In this document: positions 42,607 to 52,182 of the stretch, one piece after another
Numbering within the stretch: position 1 is the stretch's first letter
Layout of the letters: every line of letters starts with the position of its first letter
Source of the DNA: RGIG5952 sp045627605
GTDB lineage: Bacteria; Verrucomicrobiota; Kiritimatiellia; RFP12; JAAYLN01
Direction of reading: 5' to 3'
Assembly (NCBI GenBank): GCA_045627605.1
Contig: JAZQOA010000056.1
Location: forward strand, 39,310-103,309
DNA length: 64,000 nucleotides
Translations under genes and position numbers: made by a program
Notes under the pieces: generated by a model
What the model was told of the DNA's origin: nothing
What the model saw: the letters and a program-made list of their open reading frames with translations, nothing else
Database searches by the model: none

Positions 42607-43461
42607 ATGGAACAACCGCTCTTCAGCATCATCACCATCAACCGCAACAACGCGCCGGGGCTTCGGGAAACCCTGGAGGCCACCTTTGCGCAAACCTGCC
42701 GCGACTACGAGCAAATCGTGATTGACGGCGCCTCGACCGACGCCAGCAAAGACGTCATCGGCCAGTACGCGGCGAAAATCGCCTATTCCGTCTCCGAACC
42801 GGACTCCGGCATCTACAACGCCATGAACAAGGGGATTCGCGCCGCGCGCGGAAAATACATGGTGTTCATGAACAGCGGGGACTACTTTTGGAACCCCTAT
42901 GTTCTCGAAGCCTTTGCCGACGCCGCCCGGCAGGGCGAATACGACATGCTTTTCGGCGACTACATGCTGGACGACGAACGCGGGGGCGCGAAGCGCATTC
43001 CCCAGGCGGATGAACTGGGCTTCGGCCTCTTCAACCCGCCGCTTTCGTGGGGCATCCGCCATCAAAGCGTTTTCTACCGCGCCGACCTTGTCTCAAGGCT
43101 GGGGGAATACGACGAATCCTATTTCATCGCGGCCGACTGGAAGTTCACCTTGCGGGCCCTGGCGGAATGCAAGGCCACAAGCCTCCACCTTCCCGTCCCG
43201 GTCGCCTTCTACGACTACCGGGGGCTCAGCTCCCGGAAGGACAACTTTGAAAAGTCCCGGACCGAGGCCCTGCGCGCCTGCGAGGAGACGATTCCAGCCG
43301 GAACCTGGCGTGAAATGCAACGGGAAGCCCGCGCCTTTTCGCGGGAGCGGAAGAAGAAGACCCGTCGGGCGAAATCTTTTTCCCAGAGGATTGGCGACGC
43401 CGCCTGGCATTTGGCCAGGCGTTGCGCCAGGGCCTATCTCAAGAGGAGGGAAAGGGCATGA
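42607..43461 (+). CDS. Glycosyltransferase family 2
   Basis: 284 residues. FSIITINRNNAPGLRETLEATFAQ, IVIDGASTDASKDVI, EPDSGIYNAMNKGIRAARGKYMVFMNSGDYF and FIAADWKFTLRAL follow the same plan as the previous gene, indicating duplication. The C-terminus is strongly basic (RERKKKTRRAK). ATGA overlap couples it to the GT4 gene. Confidence 0.87.
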   Translation: MEQPLFSIITINRNNAPGLRETLEATFAQTCRDYEQIVIDGASTDASKDVIGQYAAKIAYSVSEPDSGIYNAMNKGIRAARGKYMVFMNSGDYFWNPYVLEAFADAARQGEYDMLFGDYMLDDERGGAKRIPQADELGFGLFNPPLSWGIRHQSVFYRADLVSRLGEYDESYFIAADWKFTLRALAECKATSLHLPVPVAFYDYRGLSSRKDNFEKSRTEALRACEETIPAGTWREMQREARAFSRERKKKTRRAKSFSQRIGDAAWHLARRCARAYLKRRERA

Positions 43462-44507
43462 GAATCTGCGTCGACGGAATCGTCTACGGGAACAACGGTC
43501 TCGGGGGAATCGCGCGCTACTGGACGGAAACCATTCGGGAATTCAACCGTCCGGGAAGCCGCGACTGCATGGAGCTTGTCATCCCAAAAAAGGCGAAGAC
43601 CATACCAAGGCTTCCCCATTCGCGCCAATTGTCATGGCCGGCCCTGCGCACCATGCTCGCGGCCGACATCTACCACACGTCGTACTACTCGATTTGGCCG
43701 CGCATGCGCTGCGTCCCCGTTGTCACCACGGTGTATGACTGGATCACCGCGGACTTGCCGCATTACTACTCGAACGGCGTCGGGTTTGTCAACGCGCAAA
43801 AATCGGCGATAGCCAAGTCGGACGGCCTCGTTGTCATTTCCGAAGACGTCAGGCGCCTCACCATTGGGCATACGCGATTCCCGGAGGAAAGGATTGAGGT
43901 CGCCTATCCCGCCGTCGGAGGGGTTTTCGCCTCGCCCCTCCCCTCGGATTTCGACACGAAGTCCTTCCGGTACGCCCACACGGGGGGAGCCCCCTATTTT
44001 CTCCATGTGGGCCGCAGGAACTACTACAAAAACTTCCGGACGATTCTCGAAGGTTACTTGGCAATCGCCGGCAAAACCGACCGGCACCTTCTGGTTGTCG
44101 GCGGGGAAAACGGATTCCCCGACGACTTGGCCCACATGGTTTTCCGCGCCGGCGCCGAGAAAAAAGTCAACATCCTCCCCTACGTTTCCGATGCTGACCT
44201 CAGAATTGCCTATGCGGCAAGCGACGGCTTCCTGAGCGCCTCGCTCGGCGAAGGTTTCGGCATCCCCTTGCTCGAAGCCCTGGCCTCCGGAGCCAAACCC
44301 GTCGTTTCCGACATCCCCGTCTACCACGAAGTCGCGGGGGACATGGCCGACTACCTCCCCCCGTCCGATCCGGAAGCCTGGGCAGACGCAATGCTGCGGG
44401 ACCATCCCTGGAAATCTGAATTCCGGGATGCGGTTCTCGAGAAATACACGTGGAAGAAAACGGCCGAGGCCCATCTCCGGCTCTACCGCAAGCTTCTGGG
44501 CCGATGA
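43458..44507 (+). CDS. Glycosyltransferase family 4
   Basis: 349 residues, GT-B fold. MRICVDGIVYGNNGLGGIARYW at the N-terminus, FLHVGRRNYYKNFRTIL, and SASLGEGFGIPLLEALASGAKPVVSDIPVYHEVAG with the E-x7-E donor motif, resemble mannosyltransferase-like GT4 enzymes. GGAGGGAAAGGG precedes the ATG, which overlaps the previous stop. It ends convergently with the minus-strand operon, with only 67 bp between. Confidence 0.88.
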   Translation: MRICVDGIVYGNNGLGGIARYWTETIREFNRPGSRDCMELVIPKKAKTIPRLPHSRQLSWPALRTMLAADIYHTSYYSIWPRMRCVPVVTTVYDWITADLPHYYSNGVGFVNAQKSAIAKSDGLVVISEDVRRLTIGHTRFPEERIEVAYPAVGGVFASPLPSDFDTKSFRYAHTGGAPYFLHVGRRNYYKNFRTILEGYLAIAGKTDRHLLVVGGENGFPDDLAHMVFRAGAEKKVNILPYVSDADLRIAYAASDGFLSASLGEGFGIPLLEALASGAKPVVSDIPVYHEVAGDMADYLPPSDPEAWADAMLRDHPWKSEFRDAVLEKYTWKKTAEAHLRLYRKLLGR

Positions 44508-44574
44508 GCGACCGGTCTCAAAGCCGCTCCTCCAATTGCCCTTTGTCCAGGCGATGGTTTCGCGACCTCACGGC

Positions 44575-45525
44575 CTATTTGCCGTGAATCATTCTCACAA
44601 GATTGCGGTTCACCTCGAAAAGCTGGCGGTGCTTGACGGCGACCGTGTTGAGGATCAGCCCGCACGCAAAAGACAAAAGCGACATCGTGGCGAAAACGCC
44701 GGCGGCGATAAACGTCGGGAATTTCGGGACAAGCCCCGTCCGCACGTAGTCGATGAGAACGGGCACGAGAAAGGCCATGCCCAAGGCCAGGAACAGCAAG
44801 GCCAGGATCCCGAAAAAGCCCAGCGGCCTGTATTCCGCGTAGAGCGTGGCGATTGTCTTCACGACCTTGATTCCGTCGTGAACCGTGTCGAGCTTGCTTT
44901 CGCTGCCCGAAGGCCTGTCCCTGTACTTGACCGGCAGGCTCTCAAGGTGGAGTTCCTTGTCGAGCGCGTGGATTGTCATCTCGGTCTCGATTTCAAATCC
45001 CTTGGAGAGCACGGGGAAGGTCTTCGCAAACTCAAAGCTGAAGGCGCGGTAGCCCGTCATGATGTCCGTGACCTGCCCGTGAAACGCGCGGTTGACGAGA
45101 AAGCGCACAAGGGTGTTGCCGACTCCGTGGAAGCGCCTTTTGTTTTCGGCGTAGTAGGTCGACGACAACCTGTCGCCCACCACCATGTCGGCCCCCTCCT
45201 CAAGGACGAGGCGCACCATTTCGGGAGCGGCCTCCGCCGGGTAGGTGTCGTCGCCGTCGACGAGAATGCAGCAGGCGGCCTCGACATCGCGGAACATCGC
45301 CCTGACCACCTTGCCTTTCCCGCGCTGCGATTCGTGGCGGACGATGGCGCCGGCCGCACGGGCCCGCTCCGCCGTCGCATCGGTCGAGGCGTTGTCATAG
45401 ACGTAGATTTCGGCACCGGGAAGCGCCGCGCGGAAATCGGAGACAACCTTCCCGACGGTCGACTCCTCGTTGAAACACGGGATCAGGACGGCAACCCGCC
45501 CCTTGCTCAAGTCGCTTTCGCTCAC
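44575..45525 (-). CDS. Membrane-anchored GT2, dolichyl/undecaprenyl-phosphate sugar transferase-like
   Basis: 316 residues from a GTG that overlaps the preceding stop (GTGA). VAVLIPCFNEESTVGKVVSDF, VYDNASTDAT, GKGKVVRAMF and ILVDGDDTYPAE place it with DPM1-like enzymes; GFEIETEMTIHALDK is the acceptor part. Two C-terminal membrane helices (about 240-262 and 275-298) anchor it. It would load a sugar on a lipid carrier, likely for the polytopic protein encoded just upstream. Last gene of the pilus operon. Confidence 0.85.
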   Translation of the reverse strand: MSESDLSKGRVAVLIPCFNEESTVGKVVSDFRAALPGAEIYVYDNASTDATAERARAAGAIVRHESQRGKGKVVRAMFRDVEAACCILVDGDDTYPAEAAPEMVRLVLEEGADMVVGDRLSSTYYAENKRRFHGVGNTLVRFLVNRAFHGQVTDIMTGYRAFSFEFAKTFPVLSKGFEIETEMTIHALDKELHLESLPVKYRDRPSGSESKLDTVHDGIKVVKTIATLYAEYRPLGFFGILALLFLALGMAFLVPVLIDYVRTGLVPKFPTFIAAGVFATMSLLSFACGLILNTVAVKHRQLFEVNRNLVRMIHGK

Positions 45526-47414
45526 AATGCCACCACCTCGTAGAACTTGAACGGCCCGCACGTCTCGACCAGCCGGAAATCACCGCTCCCGACAAACTCG
45601 GGATGGTCGATGCCTGTTGCAACGTACTTCACGCCGATTTTCCGCAAGGCGGCGGGGGACAATTCAATGTTTAACTGGTCCGGACTGGGCGAGACGAATT
45701 TCGCCGGTTCCGCCCGGGATAGTTTGACGTTGATGTGCGCGTAGCGGTTGTAGGCGTCTTCGCACGCGCCGCCGGGATCAAGCAGGCGCCATCTTTCAAG
45801 ATCGGGATAGATGTTCGTCGAGTTGACGCAGGGCACGCCCGCGACCAGCATGATGTTGGGGAAGGGAAAACACCCCTCGAAAATCCACTTCGCCCCCTTG
45901 TCGGCCCCGGAAATTTCCCGCAGCGCCTTCACAACCGGGATGTTGCGGACGGAATCCACGCCGCGGCGGACGGGATTGACGAGTGCGCCGGCGTAAAACA
46001 AGGCAACGATTGAAAGAACGCACCAGACTGTTTTCGCGACTTTCCCGCACCGGAGTAAACAGGCGTTGAGAACCGTGAAGAGGGATAACGTGAGGGGAAA
46101 CGCCAGTTTACCGAGATATTCCGGATTGAAGAGGCGGCAGACGAAAACGGAGGTACCCGCGGAAAGCAACGCCAAGACAAGCACCGTCCGGATTCCGCAG
46201 AGCGGCTTTTCGCAAAGAGCCAGTGCGCGGACAAGGAGAATGAGGTTGCAAAATCCCAGCGGAACCACGACCCGGCCAGCCTGGCATTTGCTGAGCAAGG
46301 TGATTTTGGACAGCGCCGCCGGAAAGCCGAACACGCAGTATGCGCCAAGAAACAGCCACACGGCCAAAAGAATGCAGAGCAACGGATCCAGGCGCTTGCG
46401 CCGCGCCATCACGGCCACCGGCAAAATCAGGCAAACCGGGAAAAAATCAATGACGTAAGACGATTCGCAAGAATTTCCGAACAGGAAACCCTCCTTGTGC
46501 GCATACCAGACGTTGGCCACGGAAACAAACAGGTTTTTCAGCATGCCGCCGCCCATTTCAAACCGCACGCCGGGATAGACGGTATTCACAATGGCCTCGA
46601 TTGCCGGTCGGGACTTCAGGTAAAACCGCGCCATCGCCGCGGCAAAGACAAGAAACGCCACGGCAACGGACACCCAGTCGCGCCTTTCCATGCGGCAATC
46701 CCTGAAGTTTTCAATGAAAACCCAGATCGCGAGTCCCGCAAGTTGATAGGCCATCGGCATCATCCACGAGGGATAAAGCGTCAGCGCAAAGCCCCCGGCG
46801 CAAACGACGATGACGGCCAGGCATCCCGTGCGCCGCCAAAACGACGCATCGAGCATGTAGCGCCGAAGCGCCATGACGGAAAGCATCGAGAAGACAAGCA
46901 TCTCGACAAGTCCGTTGATGGCGAACCACCACTGCACGGCGGGGGCGAAGGCCGTCAGGGAGGCAAAGGCCAGGGAGAGGTCCTTGCGCCGCCCGGCGAC
47001 TAGCATGGCGAATTCAAAGGAGACCAAAAACAACGCGATTAGCCTGCCGCACCAGAAAAACGCCATGCCGTTGGCGACCGGGAGGAAGAGATACCCCCAG
47101 AAAAACGGCCGGAAAACAACAAGCGGGTCAAGCACGGCCTGGCCATACTCCATGAAGACGTCCGTGGGGCAGCCGCGGGCAATGTCGCTGAAATAGCCGA
47201 AGCCGTTGGCATACTGGGAAAAGGCCAGAGGCGTGAAAAGCGCCCATTCGTCGCTTCGGATCGGACGCGAAACGCCAAGCAGCACATCGTTGTCGGGAAC
47301 CCCGAAATACGTGCACCACATGCCAATCGACGACCCGGTGAGGCCCAGGGCCACGCAAAGGGCGAAAATCGCGAAGGCAATGAAATACCTGTATTTGTAG
47401 AGGAACGCCGCCAT
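45522..47414 (-). CDS. Polytopic membrane protein, GT-C-like
   Basis: 630 residues with about 12-13 membrane helices over the first 480 residues, and a soluble C-terminal part from about 490 (IFEGCFPFPNIMLVAGVPCVNSTN). The periplasmic loop GVPDNDVLLGVSRPIRSDEWA after helix 1 carries acidic residues as in lipid-linked sugar transferases (GT-C). No exact family assigned. Pairing with a lipid-carrier GT2 in the same operon supports glycosylation of a surface polymer or of pilin; that is inference. It follows the hybrid kinase by 14 nt. Confidence 0.6.
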   Translation of the reverse strand: MAAFLYKYRYFIAFAIFALCVALGLTGSSIGMWCTYFGVPDNDVLLGVSRPIRSDEWALFTPLAFSQYANGFGYFSDIARGCPTDVFMEYGQAVLDPLVVFRPFFWGYLFLPVANGMAFFWCGRLIALFLVSFEFAMLVAGRRKDLSLAFASLTAFAPAVQWWFAINGLVEMLVFSMLSVMALRRYMLDASFWRRTGCLAVIVVCAGGFALTLYPSWMMPMAYQLAGLAIWVFIENFRDCRMERRDWVSVAVAFLVFAAAMARFYLKSRPAIEAIVNTVYPGVRFEMGGGMLKNLFVSVANVWYAHKEGFLFGNSCESSYVIDFFPVCLILPVAVMARRKRLDPLLCILLAVWLFLGAYCVFGFPAALSKITLLSKCQAGRVVVPLGFCNLILLVRALALCEKPLCGIRTVLVLALLSAGTSVFVCRLFNPEYLGKLAFPLTLSLFTVLNACLLRCGKVAKTVWCVLSIVALFYAGALVNPVRRGVDSVRNIPVVKALREISGADKGAKWIFEGCFPFPNIMLVAGVPCVNSTNIYPDLERWRLLDPGGACEDAYNRYAHINVKLSRAEPAKFVSPSPDQLNIELSPAALRKIGVKYVATGIDHPEFVGSGDFRLVETCGPFKFYEVVAL

Positions 47415-47428
47415 ATTCCGGGAGGCTT

Positions 47429-50104
47429 TTACTTGGCGAAGACGGCTTTCAGCTCGGCGAGCGTGTAGGGCTTGGCGAGGAAACCGTCGAAGGGTTGCGT
47501 GGCGAACATTTCCGATATCTGCTCACGCGACGAACCCGAGGAGATGACGACCGGGATCTTCGGGTTCGTCGCCCGGAACGACGCCAGAAGGCGCAAGGTG
47601 TCGACTTTCTCGACGTGGGCGTCGAGAATGACGCACCGCAGGGTCGTCGCGTGGCGGCGGAACTCGGCGATGGCGTCGACGCTTGTCGAGGCGGTGATGG
47701 CCTTGTAGCCAACGGCCCCCAAAATGATGCCCGTCGTCTTGAGAATGCCGGCGTCGTCGTCGACGACGAGGACCTCCGTGTTCCCGGAGACATCGTCGTC
47801 GGCCTCGATTCCCGCGTTGCCGGCGGACGCGACCTTGCCATTGGGCGCCGCCGGCTGGCGTGATTCGGGGAGGAAGACTTTGAAAACCGTGCCATGCCCC
47901 GGGGCGGACTCAACGGAAATGCCGCCGGAGTGCGCCTCGACAATGGAGCTGACCGTGGCGAGGCCAAGGCCGCGCCCGCCTTCCTTGGTCGAGACATAGG
48001 GGTCGAAAATGCGCGAAATGAGTTCGGGCGGGATGCCCGGGCCCGTATCGCCGACGGTGAAGAGAACGCCCCGGCCGGGCTTGACCGGCGAAACGGAATG
48101 GAAGCACTTCGCGGCATCGGCGGTCATCTCGAAGGCGCGTGTCGTAACGCGAAGTTCGCCGGTGCGGTCCCTCATCGACTCGGCGGCGTTCTTGATGAGG
48201 TTGAGGAAGACCTTCCAGAACTGGTTCGGGTCGGCATCCACGGCGGGGAGGCCCTGCGGGAAGTCGCAGGAAACCGAGACCTTCGGGCCGACAAGGCTCC
48301 GCGCGATGCGTTCCGCCTCGGCCATCAGCGCCGCGGGGTCGCTCCGCGTCAGCACGATCCGGGCCTCGCCGGCATAGGTCATCAATTCCTTCGCCATCGC
48401 GCTGCCGCGCCGCACCGCGCCGCGCACCGTGGCGAGGGTCTCCTTCACGGCCGGCGCGGAGATTTCGGCCAGCGAAATTTCCGTGGTGTTGAGGATGACG
48501 GAGAGGATGTTGTTTATGTCGTGCGCGATGCCGGCCGCCAGAAGCGACATGGATTCCTGCTTCTTCACGATCGTCGCGCGCTTCTCGCTTTCGGCAAGCA
48601 CTTCCCGCTCGATGACCTCCGCCGTGACGTCGCGGATCATCGCGAGGGCGAAGTGGTCGTCCATCTTCGAGACGCGAACTTCGAAAATGCCCGCCGGCGA
48701 GCCATCCGGCAAATACGAGCGGAGGCGCAGCGCATTGCCCGCGCCCGTGGCGAAGACATCGGCCAGCACCTTGCGGAAGCGGTCCTCGTCGTCCACGCCG
48801 TAGCTCCGCCAGTCGATTGCGGCTCCTTCGGCGAACCCCGGAATCGGCGCATATTCCGCGGGCGGCTTTGGATAGGAGATGAGAAGCGCGTTGCGGTCGA
48901 AAACGGCGAGGACGTCGGGGACGCAGGTGATGATCGCCTTCTGGCGCGCCTCGGCGTGCGCCACCGCGATCGACCGGCGCGAAATCGTCTCGAGCATCGA
49001 GTTGACCGACATCGCAAGCAACGCGAACTCGTCCTTGCCGTGCCAGTCGAGACGGGGGCAGTCGGTCATCTCGTGCTTGCAGCCAATGCTCCGCACCTTC
49101 TCGGTCATTTCGGTAAGCGGGTTCAGCAGCAGCCGGCCCTGGACCCAGAAAATCGGGAGGATGATGACGATGCCCGCAATGGTGATGAAAAGCGTCAGGC
49201 GGCGGATGGCGAGCGAGGTGACGGAGGCAAATGAATTCGGCAGGGAGATCGCCAGCATGGAGACGGGGTTGCCGACGATGTCGCGGACGGTGAAGACCGC
49301 CTCGAAGATGCCGGCATCCACATCCCAGAAGCCGCCCGAATAGAAGTTCAGCGCCTCCGAAAGCATCGGGGCGATGCCATGCGGCCAGGCGCTCGGCTTG
49401 GAGGAGGGCGGCGGGAGGGGGAGTTCGCGATGGCGGTCCGTCACCCGGATGCTCATTCCGGAAAGCGCGTCGTTGATGTGCGCCGCGAAAATCTGCGAGT
49501 CAAAAGGCGTGCCAACGACGATGTAGCCGCTTTCGCCCCCGCCGTCATACTTCGCCACGGAAACGTAGTCGCTTCGCCCGAGGACACGGAGAAGCCCAAC
49601 GGAAGCGGAAATGCTCTTCTCGCGCTCCCCGGCCCGGGCCATCCACTGCGGCAGCGTCTTTTCATAGGCGTAGAGGTCTTCGCGCAAGACCGGCTTCGAT
49701 CCGCCGCGCAAAACAAGGTTGCGGCCCTCGATGAAATTGCCCGCGCCATCAAAACGCAGGATAATCGTGACAACAGGTGCCTCGCCGCCAAGAAACTCGC
49801 CGATCTCAAGGCGTTCGCCCTCGGCGAGTTTCGCCGCGTATGTCGCCGCCGTTGCCACGGCGCATCCGTGGACGACCCCCGCGTCGCGCATCGTCTGCCG
49901 GCGGACGTCAAAGCCCAGGTCCTTCACCTGCGCCTCGGCATCGCGCATCAGGTGGACGAGGACGATGCGCCCGCCAATGTAGAAGACGCCAAGCAGCGTC
50001 AGCAGGAGAATGGCCGTCACCAGCGAATAGCGGGTGCGGATGGAATGGCAAGTCCGTGAAAAGGCGCTTTGTCGAAACGTGTCGCCGCTGTCGAAGTTTT
50101 CCAT
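47429..50104 (-). CDS. Hybrid sensor histidine kinase with C-terminal receiver
   Basis: 891 residues. Two membrane helices (about 28-50 and 302-322) enclose a periplasmic sensor of some 250 residues; a HAMP-like segment, a PAS domain (385-495), a HisKA with His528 (GIAHDINNILSVILN), a HATPase with Asn639 (NLIKNAAE) and DTGPG, and a receiver from 777 (VLVVDDDAG, Asp828, Lys878). The operon position after the secretin suggests it senses pilus or envelope state and acts like PilS, passing signal to the sigma-54 activator at 58694. Partner inferred. Confidence 0.88.
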   Translation of the reverse strand: MENFDSGDTFRQSAFSRTCHSIRTRYSLVTAILLLTLLGVFYIGGRIVLVHLMRDAEAQVKDLGFDVRRQTMRDAGVVHGCAVATAATYAAKLAEGERLEIGEFLGGEAPVVTIILRFDGAGNFIEGRNLVLRGGSKPVLREDLYAYEKTLPQWMARAGEREKSISASVGLLRVLGRSDYVSVAKYDGGGESGYIVVGTPFDSQIFAAHINDALSGMSIRVTDRHRELPLPPPSSKPSAWPHGIAPMLSEALNFYSGGFWDVDAGIFEAVFTVRDIVGNPVSMLAISLPNSFASVTSLAIRRLTLFITIAGIVIILPIFWVQGRLLLNPLTEMTEKVRSIGCKHEMTDCPRLDWHGKDEFALLAMSVNSMLETISRRSIAVAHAEARQKAIITCVPDVLAVFDRNALLISYPKPPAEYAPIPGFAEGAAIDWRSYGVDDEDRFRKVLADVFATGAGNALRLRSYLPDGSPAGIFEVRVSKMDDHFALAMIRDVTAEVIEREVLAESEKRATIVKKQESMSLLAAGIAHDINNILSVILNTTEISLAEISAPAVKETLATVRGAVRRGSAMAKELMTYAGEARIVLTRSDPAALMAEAERIARSLVGPKVSVSCDFPQGLPAVDADPNQFWKVFLNLIKNAAESMRDRTGELRVTTRAFEMTADAAKCFHSVSPVKPGRGVLFTVGDTGPGIPPELISRIFDPYVSTKEGGRGLGLATVSSIVEAHSGGISVESAPGHGTVFKVFLPESRQPAAPNGKVASAGNAGIEADDDVSGNTEVLVVDDDAGILKTTGIILGAVGYKAITASTSVDAIAEFRRHATTLRCVILDAHVEKVDTLRLLASFRATNPKIPVVISSGSSREQISEMFATQPFDGFLAKPYTLAELKAVFAK

Positions 50105-50127
50105 GGCGTTCGGGCCGGCGCAACGGG

Positions 50128-52182
50128 CTATTTGCCCGGCCCGGCGTGTTTCTTGGCCTTGCGGATCATAACGCGCCTGCGCTCCGCCGCGGCGGCGCGC
50201 TCCTCCTCGCGCTGCTCTTCGAGCGGGCGGACGTCGATGTCCGTCACGCTCGCCGCGCCATTCGGCCTGTCGCCGGGCTCGAGGCGCGAGCCTTCGGTGT
50301 ATTCGCGGCCGAGGACGGCGTTCTTGGGAAGGCCGACGTCCGTTGGCAAATTCTCGGGATGGGCCACGCCCACTGTCACGAAAACGAGGATTTCCTGCTG
50401 CTCCTTCTGGCGGCTCTTCCAACCGAAGAGATGCGGCCCGATCCACGGGATTTTGCGGAGAATCGGGATGCCGGAGTCGATATCGTTCTCAATGGTGCGG
50501 GAAAGCCCGCCGATGACGGCGGTGGCGCCGTCGTTCATCGTGAAATTGGTCGTCAGGCGGTTGACCTTGATGACCGGATATTCGTTGCCCAGTTCGCCGG
50601 AAACCGCGACGGTTCCGACCTGGTCGCTAATCGTCGGAATGATATCGACGTTGATGAGGCCGTCCGGCGAAATGCGCGGCTTCACCGAGAGCGTGATGCC
50701 GAAGGAGAAGAAGGCTTCGCCCGCGAACATCTGCTTGTCCGTCCCGGGGATGACCTTGAGTTCGCTTGAATACTCCGGTGTTTCCGTTCCGCTCCCCGAA
50801 TCATGCCAGGATTTCGTAATGGTGACATTGGGACGCTTCGTCGTCATGTCGACAATGGCCTCCCTTCCGTTGGAAACGATGATCTTGGGGTTCGAGAAGA
50901 TTTTTGCGTCCTCCATCTTCTCAAAGGCGCTCATGACCAGGCCGAAATCACCGACGGAGAGCTGCCCGCCGAAGCCGCTGGTCTTCCGCCAGTTCAGGCT
51001 CTCGGCGGAAAGCCCGGCAACCGAGGCGGGCTGGCCTTCACTGGCGGCAATCGTCGGGATAAAGGTTGCCGTCGACGCCGTGATCGAAGACGAAGTATTG
51101 CGCTGACTCTCCTTTGTCGTAACCGAGCCCTCGCCCGTTTCCGATTTCGTGGAAGAAGACGATGACGAGGACGTGTTTTCCGAAGAGTTGTCACTGTACC
51201 CGTACGAAGCGAGCTTCCCATGGTTGTTTTCCCAGCCGCCCTTCATGTTGTTGAGCTTGAAGCCCCAGCTTTCAAGGGAGTCCCACTGCAGGCCGAGCTT
51301 GTGCATCGCGGAGGCGCTAAGCTCGATGAAGCGCGCCTCGATGTAGATCTGCGCAATGGCCTGGTCGGCCTCCTTCAGGATCATGTCGCAGTCGGAGAGG
51401 ACCTTTTCCTCGGCGGAGATGACAACGACATTGGCGCTGGGAAAGGCCGTCGCCACCTTGCCGATGAGCTTCCCGCCCTTGTCTTTCTTCCCGAAGGTCT
51501 CGTTGAAGAGGTTCGCCAATTCCTCCGCCGAGGCGTGGTTGAGCTTCACCGAGCGCGTAAAGATGGGATTCTCGACCTTGTCTTCGCTGACAAAGTAGAT
51601 GCCGTCGCGCGGTTCAAGACGGAAGCCTCGGGAATTGAGGATGGACTGCAGGGCGCTGAACCAGGGGACCTCGTTAAGCGTGACGGAAACACGTTGCTGG
51701 AGGTTCGACGAGTCGGCGCAGATGATGTTGGTCTTGGTCGTGCGCCGAAACTGCCGGATGATGTCCGAAAGCGACGCGTCGTCGCAGGTGATGTTGATTA
51801 GCGACTTCTCGTCCGTCGGGTCAAAGGCCTCGTCGCCTTCGGCGGCCTTGACTTGCGGCACCTTCGCGGCGTCAGCCGCGTCGTCATACTCTTCAAGGTC
51901 GATTTCGTCCGTGATGCCGATTTCCGGGCCGCGGGTTGGCTCGCCGTCCTCTTCGTCCACCTCGACGACCTCCGCGCCGACCTGCGCAAGGGGGATGGCG
52001 GCGGGGGACGCAACCACTTGCCCGACGGCGTTCGAGACTGGAGCTTCGACCGCCTCGGCGAGATTGGTGGCGGACGCAACCTCCTCCTCGACGACCTCGA
52101 GTTCCTCGACTTCGGTCTCCTCGGCCAGCAAGCCGACGGCCATGGCCGCGGCGGTGAAAAACGCAAACGCGAACTTTCTCAT
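50128..52182 (-). CDS. Secretin, PilQ/GspD type
   Basis: 684 residues. A signal peptide (to about 20) and an acidic linker (21-125) precede an STN/N0-like domain (LINITCDDASLSDIIRQFRR), an N1/N2-type domain (VKLNHASAEELANLF) and the secretin core with FFSFGITLSVKPRISPDGLINVDIIPTIS and GGLSRTIENDIDSGIPILRKIPWIGPHLFG. Residues 330-371 are a serine/threonine-rich insertion not usual in the family. It forms the outer-membrane pore for the pilus. ATGA overlap with the PilP-like gene. Confidence 0.92.
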   Translation of the reverse strand: MRKFAFAFFTAAAMAVGLLAEETEVEELEVVEEEVASATNLAEAVEAPVSNAVGQVVASPAAIPLAQVGAEVVEVDEEDGEPTRGPEIGITDEIDLEEYDDAADAAKVPQVKAAEGDEAFDPTDEKSLINITCDDASLSDIIRQFRRTTKTNIICADSSNLQQRVSVTLNEVPWFSALQSILNSRGFRLEPRDGIYFVSEDKVENPIFTRSVKLNHASAEELANLFNETFGKKDKGGKLIGKVATAFPSANVVVISAEEKVLSDCDMILKEADQAIAQIYIEARFIELSASAMHKLGLQWDSLESWGFKLNNMKGGWENNHGKLASYGYSDNSSENTSSSSSSSTKSETGEGSVTTKESQRNTSSSITASTATFIPTIAASEGQPASVAGLSAESLNWRKTSGFGGQLSVGDFGLVMSAFEKMEDAKIFSNPKIIVSNGREAIVDMTTKRPNVTITKSWHDSGSGTETPEYSSELKVIPGTDKQMFAGEAFFSFGITLSVKPRISPDGLINVDIIPTISDQVGTVAVSGELGNEYPVIKVNRLTTNFTMNDGATAVIGGLSRTIENDIDSGIPILRKIPWIGPHLFGWKSRQKEQQEILVFVTVGVAHPENLPTDVGLPKNAVLGREYTEGSRLEPGDRPNGAASVTDIDVRPLEEQREEERAAAAERRRVMIRKAKKHAGPGK

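Noticed and set aside
47429..50104. Receiver of the hybrid kinase lacking phosphoacceptor
   Set aside because: Asp828, the acidic DDD pocket and Lys878 are present, so the receiver looks competent.
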